Positions 50,508 to 61,170 of a DNA stretch of 64,000 bases are shown here, one piece after another. A program made the position numbers and the translations under genes. Each line of letters begins with the position of its first letter. Position 1 is the stretch's first letter. The notes below the pieces were generated by a model that did not search any database, was not told the DNA's origin, and saw only the letters and a list, made by a program, of their open reading frames with translations. The DNA lies in contig WARS01000016.1 of assembly GCA_008933995.1 (NCBI GenBank), positions 10,123,848 to 10,187,847 of the forward strand, given 5' to 3'. The DNA is from Datnioides undecimradiatus. Lineage: Eukaryota > Chordata > Actinopteri > Lobotiformes > Datnioididae.

Positions 50508-53158
50508 GTAAGTTGCATATTTTTTGGTCTTACGTTATTGAGGCCGTTCCCCACTTCATTATCTCATTTACAGCCCCCGACCCACCCACCAACCCCCCTT
50601 TTTCTCCTAGTTGGTTTGTGATCATGCGCTCCTCGTTTTCTTGTTGTATCTAAGCGACGCGTCATCCTCTGTGGTGTTTGTCACACGTTCATCACCTGCT
50701 CCACAAAGACAGTAAATACTCAAACGATACTGGGGTGATCCCATACCAGTGCGTGTGTTTCCGAGATAGGAGTCCATGCTTAGTAGAGATAGCCAAGGCC
50801 TGGGCGAAACTCAAATGCACATCGCCTGGCTGTCCGAGAGACACCGCTGAGTCCCAGAAAGGGGCCTAATTATAGGCAGGTATGAGGGAAGGAGTCCGCA
50901 GCGCTGAGGCCTGGATTTGCTGTTTGTTTCTGAGGAATAAACGCCTGCCATAAGGTAGTGGCGACAAACCAGCACAGTGGAGATTCAAGAGTAATGTGTC
51001 GTCTGCGTGTGTAATGCAGAGATATAATATCAAAACAAAAGTACATGCCCCAGTTGGGAATATACCAGCACATTAACACAATGATAAAGACTACAAAGTA
51101 GAGCAAGTCTGCTAGACTCAGAGGCACGCCATGTGTGCCTATGGGAGAACTAAAGGAACATTACACCGTGTCTCAGTGGTTTTGTGTACATCTGAGTCTC
51201 CCTGTGGTCTCATCTCTCAGGCAGTCTTGAAATGATTGTGTTTGAACCAATCCGGTTGATGATGCTGGGGCTGTCAGCCACCATTACCCTGATATGTTTC
51301 GTTATTCTGTTGTCAACTGTCATGACACATACTGCACAGCTTCATAACATATAGCCTATCTGACTTATGAAACCTTTTATGTGTTCAGCAATGCCCTGGA
51401 TATTAACTGTTTGTAAACCCAGATCATAACTGGATAAGGACGTCTTGTCCAGCACCATGAATCATCAGCAGGCAGGGTCTCCGGTGGACTGTGTCTTTGT
51501 CCTGACAGTCAAGCCACCAAAACTAAGCAAATCAAACACAACACTCATGCTCATAACAAAGTTTTTTTTCTGAATTGCAGCTGTATGGGCATTTTCTGTG
51601 CTTGAGCATTGTGTGTTGTGTGAATGTGCAGACTGGAAGCATTTACGATATGTTGTAAAGTGTTTGTTCAAAACTGGATGGGGACTTTTGTTAGGTTTGC
51701 AATGCAATTGATGATTTTTATAAATTATTCTAAGAAGGGCCTTAGCATCCTCTAAAAATGATGCTGCTTTTTATTATTGAATGTCCTGTTCCACAAGGAG
51801 GGACAATATTGACTAAAAGGAAACAAAGGGCACTTCATTCAGATTATAGGCTAAGATAAGTTTGCATTCATTGCTTGATTAGTTTCATACATTTTAAAGA
51901 AGTCAAGAACTGTTGTATGTGAGTTATAATAATAACAGCTCATTCATGGCACTTTGTCTTTTATCAGTAGCTCTTAAATAATATTGCAGTAGCTATCAGT
52001 TGATATGTGACCAAGACTTATACAAAGGTTTCCGTGACAAACCTTCAAATCTTCAGCGACTCTGAACTGCCACTGGCCAGATTGCTGCAAAGAATTCCTG
52101 CATTCAAGCTGACCATTGTCACACTCTGATATTAGTTCATTAGAAACAAGCATATGAATGTTTAGAAAAATGCCTATTTTCCTGCAGCATAACCCTTACT
52201 CACATTTAGGCTGTGTACAATGTGTTAAAATGCTTTTAGCTAGTAATGAAATACTTATCAGTCAGATAAAAGATAAAGAAAAATTTAAAAAGTGGATATC
52301 ACAATTATTATTTGGGAATGAATGTATTAAATGACAGAGAGGAGCAGAACGCAAACTAAAAAACCTGTATTACTGTGCAATGTCGGTTTTTAAGGTGCTG
52401 CACATTTGTTAAAAGCATATCTTGCCTCTAACCACAGATTGCAGTACATGGGTCCACACAACCAGAAATGATTTGTACACACTTGTACTCGCATTTGCTA
52501 TCTCTCTCTCTCTCTCTCTCTCTTTCTCTCACTCACACACACACACTCACACACACACACATACATACATACAAATAAGCATGTATACACATAGCCTATA
52601 TACAGAGGTGAGAAAGCAGGCTTTTTGTCAGGAAGCTGTACTTTGAGTGTGCTGGCAAAACAACAGGGTTAACATAATGCACCAGTTTTACCGCTATGCT
52701 GCACACATGCAGGAGAGGGGGGGAAAGAAAAGAAAGAGTAGCACTCTCTTTAATTTTCAAAGAAGTGCTGTTTTATTTCCACACGTTTTATGCGTTTTAT
52801 ATCTAACATGTAACAGGCTTTTACTACCTCTGACTTTCCCCTGCCTGTCAAACTCAGGCCTGTGAACTCATCAGCTCAGGTGGACCCATGTGATAAACCT
52901 CAGCTCCAACTATTGAGCAGGATTTGGATTATGCAAATAGGGTGTCGGACCAAATGCCAGAGAGGAAATGTGATTGGCCATGTGCTCTTTGAGATATACA
53001 GTGAGACAAAGATGGTGCGTGCAGAGAGAGAAAGAGAGAGAGAGGTGAGAGAGGTTGGTGACTGTTACAATAATACAGAGGTCTATATATACCCTATTGG
53101 CAATGAGAAGACATTTAACCTATTCATTATAGAGCAAACATTAGATAGATAGATAGAC

Positions 53159-53199
<41 letters not shown>

Positions 53200-56100
53200 T
53201 TTGTGCCTGTGCTTTAACCTTGAGACTCAGGCATTAGAGACAGATGTGAAGCACGAAACCGTTATCTGCTCTGTATGTGCGTGCCTTTTGTTTCCTGTTT
53301 TAGTGCCGCGTCCCAGATTGTCACTGTGTGTCATGGGGAACTTATCAGTACAGTATATGTTCAACAGAGAAATAAAATAATCAGTAATGGTAAAGGCTTT
53401 GTTGCCCATTAGACTCTCATTTCACACTTATTTTTCAGAATGGCACTAATTGCAATAAATTATATAGTATTTTAGCTGAAAAACAGGACTGATATCAGGC
53501 AGGTTGTGTCCAGATTACATGGCTGGTTTATGGATGAATATGAGGTGTATTTCTGTATAAATCTATTAATTATCCTGGCATACTATAGTAAGAAGTGGTG
53601 CCAATCTGACTGATACAGTCTCGCATAATGTAACACATGCATCCCAATACTGTCACAGTGTTGTCACGTACTGCGCACACTGTATAGAGGTTACAGCTCG
53701 AGGGGCCATTTAGCACAGGAAAGCCGCTCTGCCTGTGATTGTGTATATCATGCAAATTGCACTTCTGAGATATTGGTACCTCAGATAAAGCAGGAACATT
53801 TTTATAAGTATTCAGCAATGCAAACTGTTTTACACAGAGATGAATTGCTAAAATCTAATTTAAAATATAATGCCGCATGACATGTTGACATGTAAAGGGT
53901 TAAACACGACTGACATGACATTTGGCTGAAAGGCTTTCTCTTAATGCTTTTAAAGTACTTTCAACAAAAACAGCCCAACATAACTCAGATTACAAAACAT
54001 TAAGACAGTAACCATCGAAAAGTGCTGACTAGGTTCTTCAGTCAGATATTTCTCGCTGCGAAGTGTCATGTATATTTGACATGTATATATTTATAAAGGA
54101 AACAACAACAAAGTCCAGCAGTTTTTCATGGTCTAGATCTACAGATCTACGGTTTGCTAATGACAGATTTACATATTACTATAACCCTTAATGTCATTTT
54201 CATGGACTTCTCAACTTTTTAATTGTGCAGCACAGTTTCATAAATGAAATCTAATTCTTTATTCCTACTCAACACTGTAATCAAATAAGCACAGTCTTAA
54301 TTATACGTTGGTTGTATAATTAAGACTGTGCATAAGAGTTGTAGCAATACACCTACTTCTTATCTTCTGCGCAGTATGCTGCACCAAACTTTGCTTTACT
54401 GTGATTTAAATTTTAGATTTTAGACATGTCACTTTCATCTTTCAGCGAGAGCCTTTAAGTGGGTCTCCCTCTAAGTGCAGTAGATAGGATCTTGGCCACT
54501 GATTTACTGTAAGTCCTGTTAGGGTCGCTGGAGAGGCCTGGGGCTCTCGTTGCTGCACTGGTGCCATCTGAGTTTTTTAGACATTCTGCTTCGTTTACTG
54601 GGCCTTGGCTAGCTTTCAGGATTGCCACAGAGAAAAGGGACGAGCTGAGGAGGAGGAAGATTTAACAATGAACGGGGAAGAGGCAATGAATGATGAGTGA
54701 TGAGGAGCCCAGCGCTTAATTGTATGGTATAAGAATAAATTAATCTGTTGTTTAGACCAGCCTCATTAGAGCAGATTACACCTTTTCATCCACTCCTCTC
54801 TCCACCTCTTATCTCTCCCCTTTGTGTGTTTTTACTGTGAATGTCTGTCCTGCGTTGTTTGTGTTGTGGAGGGTGAATGATGTAGGGGAGGTACAGAGCT
54901 TCAGGCCTTTTCCACTTCAAAGCACCTCAGTGTGTATTTGTGTGCGTTTGTGCGTGCATGCATGCGACAAGCTTGAGCAAGACAAGCAGAGCCAGTACAG
55001 TGAAAACATGCACATATTTCTCCTGTTGGAAGTTAGGGAGGAGGCAGCAAGGAGTCAGGAAAGGTAAGGAAGCCCGTAGGACACAATTATGATCTGTGAA
55101 AATCTCAAGTATAGGTGAGAAAAGGGACAACGCATTTGTGAGGACTTATTTTTAACGACAGACATGTAAAACCACACAAAATCAGTATGCACATTAGCAA
55201 ATTAGGATGTTAGCCAACAGAGCTGAGTGCACGCGCTGCTGTGTTTGTGTGTATTTGAAAAAAGAAAGACTAAGTTATGGAGTTACAAGGGAGAGAGAGA
55301 GGAATGGAGGTGGAAAGAGACTGAGAGATTGAATTGAAAAGTCGCTATTTTTAGCACACACTCAGGAGGCCATTAGACCTATTGTTGAATTTTGGGTTTT
55401 CTGTGGTTTTTGGAAAGTGGGTGGCTGGTTGCATGTGCAGTGAAGTGCATTCATGCAGTTTTTTTGATGTTTTGTAGTGCTGACAGATTCTGGCACTACA
55501 GTCAGTGTTGTGGTGATACATTTGTTTGTTTATAGAACTGTGTGTGCGTGTGTGTGTGTGCATGGACGAGCATATGTGTGTGCTTTGTTGTGCTTGTGCC
55601 TGTGTGTTGCGTGTGTCTGTTGATTCCATTAAGGAATCAGACCGCAAGCACTTTGGTTGTCTTGACTGGTCTGGAGGGCCTGGCCCCCATAATGCAATGT
55701 TCTCATTATTCAGTCTTCATGATCTGCAGTGCTAGAGGGGAACCACCCTGAACAGAAACAGAAGTACCTCTGTTTGGCTCTATCTCTTTACAGCTTTCAG
55801 TATATGTTTTTTTAATGTTATGAATATGTCAATGTGCTGTATGCACATCGGGTGATGCTTTAATGACTGAGAGCTTTGTGGCAAACAGTGTCAAACTATA
55901 ATGATTCAGGACATGCATGTTATGTACACATACAAATGCATATTACGACACACGGATATCTAAATTCAACCCCACGGTCTGATAGTGCTGACCATCCGCA
56001 ACACCTACAGAACCAGTTGAGGCTTGCTGAAGTGTGAGTTTTACTGTGTAAAGATAATATGAAGTCTTTTCAGTGACGCAGCATGTCTATTGATACATGT

Positions 56101-57703
56101 AGAGGTCATACAGTTCATTAACTGCAGTGATGTAATTAATGAACTAATGCAGATTGAGTATAAATCATCATGATTCAAAAACATAATCATTACTGTTATA
56201 ACTATGGTTTAGTCCAACTGCAGTATTTGCAAACACACAAAAAATACAGAATTGTTGTGTAATGCGGTTGGCTAGTCACATGATTGGAGTAACAACTGAG
56301 TACCTCTCTCAAATGCAATATTCAACAGTCTCAAGCTTCATGCTAATGCCGTCATACCTACAATATGGTGAAATTAAAACAGAGGTGTCTCTCTATACTC
56401 CAGTTCACAATATGCAACACTGAAATGACTCTAATAATATGAGGAAGTAGTACAGAAAATAATCATGTCACATAGACAAAGTAATGCAAATGTGTGTGCA
56501 ATTTGAGCACCCACAACATGTTTGGCCCCACGAGCGACAACACAGGAAACTGCATCTCACAAGCAAGTTGCAAACTGCAAGGTAGAGCTACAGGAAAATA
56601 AGCAGTCTACACAACCATCGATTTTACCCACCACTGAACTTTTCTGACATTAAGTGTTTCTAACTGGTCACCAGAGGGACACGGAAACAACGAACATTTG
56701 ATTCAACAGTTACACCAAAGACAATCTTTAGTACAGTATTGTACACTGTAGTGCTGGATTTTTTTCAATCGTTATGGCAACAAGTGAATCATGAATTGAA
56801 TTGAATGGAATCGAATTGTGTTAATCACAAACACAATTCACACCTCTGCCGAGACTCCTGTCCTCACATGGCCGAGCACATTTTCAGTGGTCGCATACTG
56901 AAGCACACTTAGCTTCACTGTTTATTCCTGCACCCATCATAATTAATAACTGTTTTATAATTGATCTAACTACGATCTCTGCCTAGTGGCAGATTCACCG
57001 TTAATCTCCTTTGCTGTCTATACCCCCCATCACCATAGTAAATTCTATATGCATGTAATACATCACAATTGTGCAAAAAGCTGCTCTGCACAGGTTGGAA
57101 GACTGAGAGGTAATTGTGTCTATAGAAATTCTCTTTTTAATTTAATTTGATGCATCCTGTTGGTGGAGATTTGCACAACAGTGGAATGTGCAAATCTACA
57201 ACACGGGGTTTTAATTGGTTGGATGTCTTGTCTCAGTTCAGCCACACTGTGGGATTTATGCTGATAAGGTGTTTTTTCCTCCCTTATTTCCCTCCCTTCC
57301 TATTTGTTCTGGCATATAGAACTGAATGAGTCACTCACACATAGACACACACAGAAACACAGAGAAAACACACACACACCAAATGTCAGAGAGACAAAGG
57401 GGGCTGGAGAGAAAGTGAATGTTTTGGTTTCTGAGTTACACTGAAATGCTGCGTGCCAAAGCTACCCATGTGCAGTTTTAAGCTATATACTAATGACAGT
57501 TATCCATTAGTAAATGTGCAAATTAACAGTAATTAGTGCATTAATATTGAAATTCCACTTCTTTATTTAGTCATTTATTGCAAGAAAAATGAGTTAGTGA
57601 CATTAAAAAAGGTGAACCACTGTTGGGGTAAGAGCTGGTGTTAAGCGTGCTGTGGTCATGGTTGTGGTCAGGTTAAGTCCCTAGAGGATGACTGTCAATT
57701 TTG

Positions 57704-57738
<35 letters not shown>

Positions 57739-60700
57739 TGTACGTTTGTGATGGAAAGCACAAAGCAAGAAGACAGCTGTGAAAGAACAGGTTATCATTG
57801 TAACCGACACAGCCCAGTTTAAAATAAATCTGGGGACAAAACTGAAAGAAAGGCAGCAAATGAGATCTCTAAACACACACACAGCTCTCGATTTCTAAAG
57901 CTCCTTTTACATTTGCATCATAAGCCAGCAGCCCCTGGGTGTGGCTCCTCCTTGTCCTTCTATTAAAAGCAGGCAAATCACTCACCTCTGTGCAATCCTT
58001 ATTTAGACTGTTGAAACACACCCACAGGCAATGGATTGAACCATTTAACTATATAGTGGAAGGCAAAAAAACTTTTCTTCACTCTCAAGGATGTAGTGAA
58101 AGACTAAGGTACTGTTGAATGGGAAATACTATTATATATGGTTACACATATGATATGGTTTTCTGTATATACAATACATATAAAAGCTTAGCAGTTACTT
58201 CCATTGTTACAGAAAGTGTTAGTATTTTTCCCCAACTGCTGTTGATTCAGCTCTTGATTAGATTAGAATGGGTTTTCTTTGATGTTAATAAAGATAATAG
58301 TCATTTAGATGCTTTCGTTATTATCATTTAGATGCTTCTTACAGTAATTTAGGCTCCAAAAAAGTATTTATGTATGTTTGTAAGTCTGTTTCATTATACA
58401 AAGTTTCTCGTCAAAACGGAAAACCTAATCATAATGAATTCCTCGTTCTCTCTTTCTCTGTAACGCTTTCTCCCAAAGGAAGTTGAGGTTTGTACAACTG
58501 CTTCATAGTCCTGTATCTGTCTTGTGTTATTAACTCTATATGTCACTGGAACAATATATTTTTTTGTTGTAATTTTTTTTTGTTGTTGACCCTGTTTCAG
58601 GAGCCTGGAACATGGACTCCATCCAAGCCATTCGATCAAGGTGGGTGTGAGGAAGAGAGCCTCGAGTGCTTTTTGATAAACCTAAGAAAAAGAACACTAG
58701 AAAAGACAGAGGGAGGAATTCATTCCTCTCCCAAAGCTGGACCAATGTATAAATGTGTGATTTATTAATTATTAATAACAGAAAACTGAAGGTAGAATAT
58801 ATTGCATGGGAATATTGTGAATTTGATGGGGCCACTGATGTTGCCTTTTAAGTTGAATTATTATTTATTTAAATATGTTACACCATTAGTAAAATGTGCA
58901 ACGTTAATATATGCATGGCATCTACATTTAGTTCATTTGTTTGCAACAGCAATAATTCAGAGATGGCGGTTTACAAGTCATACTTGCACATGTTTGGCAG
59001 CCAAAAAACATGATATGACTTCAAAATTCAAATGGATGACATTTATTCAGGGTCACTCAAAATGTAATTATCTGATTATAATCTGTTTATCTGATGACTT
59101 TGTTCCCAATACCCGCAAAAACATTTTTCTGTTGGAAACACAGTGACTGATGAACCGTAATGAGTTATGGCTCTGTATTTGCAGTTTAGCAAGAATGACC
59201 ATCTTATGTACTCTTTTGATGGAACTTAAATAGTTTATGACATCCATAGTATGTAACCTATTGGTGTACAGATACAGTGCATATGATGTGTGTGCCAAGC
59301 GATCTCCGAGTCTTTCACTCCACCAACCAGTTGATTTTCTTCTGCTTCTTTGGTCATCTCATTTCCCATTGTTTTAGCAGACAGTGATAAGCTCATACAG
59401 ACGTCCAGGCACACCAGGACATGAACACATTCACTTTCACTCATGACTGTATCCTCAAACACACTCACACACATACATCCACACACACAAACACATGCAC
59501 GCATACAGACACAGCGGGGAAACAATAGCATTAGATAGTGCGTTGGAGGATGGAGGCAGGATAATCTGCCAAAGCTGCTCAGGGATTACTGTAAGGTTCT
59601 TTCACGGCAGAGGTCATTCACAAACTGTTCTGAGATCAGCTGAGGGCCTCACATCCTGCTCATAGGTGCCATGCTGCAGGCTGACAAGCGGTCAGAAGCA
59701 GCTAGCTCGTCTTTACCAACAAAGATCACACGCCCAGCCTGAGATCCAGATCTAAAATCAGCTCTCACCTTAAAAGCCAGATATGGCTCTCAGCGATGGT
59801 ATCTGATACCAGATCAGTTTGAAGGATCTAAGCAAGAGACTGACACTGACAGTGCAGGCGGATGTAAAGTCAGAAGTAGCCTCTGTAACCAGTTCCATCT
59901 GTTTTTAGCTGCAAAGGTACTTAACGGTATTACAGCTTTGAGTTCAGCCTGAGAAACACATTGCTCATGCACTGCAAATGAACAGGCAGTGGCTTGAATT
60001 AACACACACTCTCACAGATGCACAGCATTTCTAACATTAATCCCCAAAGCTTGGATGTGTCAAAATTAAAGGGATGTGAAGCATGGTTTAGCTATGAACC
60101 ATTGATATAGGATTTCAAAGAACAAAAGGAAAAATGTAACCTTGGAAGATTTTCTCTCTGTTTACGGTCACAGGCTTAGTCTTTCTAGGAAACTCTTTGA
60201 ATAGAGAGGCTGCGTTTTGGTCTTGCGCACAAATACAACGCTCATATAGACGTTTATGTATTAAGAGTTTTCATCCTATATCTCTGTTTTGTATTTTTAG
60301 GCCTTGATCCAGCCAAAGACCCCTGTCTTAAGATCAAATGCAGTCGCCACAAGGTGTGTGTGGCGCAGGATTATAAGACTGCCACTTGTGTCATCCAGAG
60401 GAGAGTTAGGTAAGAGCACTCACACAAACATAGACACACACGCACACACTTGCCCTTTTAAATGGGCGTAAGTTCCAATGCCGTCCCTCAAATTTGCATT
60501 CAGACGTTTCCGTGACGAAGGCAGAAATGAAACAGTGGATTAGGAGCAAATCAAATCTCTTTATTACTTCCTATCTTTTTTCTCCTCCCTTGGTTTTTTT
60601 TGTTCCTGCTCACTTATTCATGCAGCATGATAAGCAACAGCACCAGAGCGGTGGCTGTTTTTCTGTTATTCCAGCTGGTCTACTGGTTGCCCGGCTCTCT

Positions 60701-60799
60701 TGTGACTGTTGTGTGACATTACTTTTTAGTCCAATTACCCCAACGTTGGCACCGCCTTGCAATGGACACAAAGTCCTGCCAAGTGATATGAATGGGCTT

Positions 60800-60832
<33 letters not shown>

Positions 60833-61124
60833 CTGTCTGTCTGGACACTGCAGACTGGACAGGGGACAGTAACACCGTACTGACCTCATTTCCCATTCTT
60901 AGCAGCAACACAATTACAGCCACACAGTGTAAGCAAATCAGAAAATAATCACACATACTGTAAAACCTAATCCCTGTCTCATTCCTGAAAGGGATGTAAG
61001 AACAAGAAAATACATCATAGACACAAAATGCTGAGAAAACATTGGTTTTCTATGAGGCCACAAGGATGAACAATGCATTGTGATGAAGACAAATAATATG
61101 ACAGATTGAGCAGAGTCATATGTT

Positions 61125-61170
<46 letters not shown>

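Larger units (their letters stand above)
50508..58478 (+). other. spock3: spock3 first coding intron (7971 bp)
   Basis: Intron between coding exon 1 and the microexon. Holds GATA, TC/AC and GT microsatellites and the perfect hairpin at 54289-54331. No further exon encoding the missing SQY region was seen. Confidence 0.75.

Noticed and set aside
54289-54331. Hairpin as a microRNA gene
   Set aside because: The stem is only 18 bp and pairing does not continue outward; a precursor needs about 30 bp or more.
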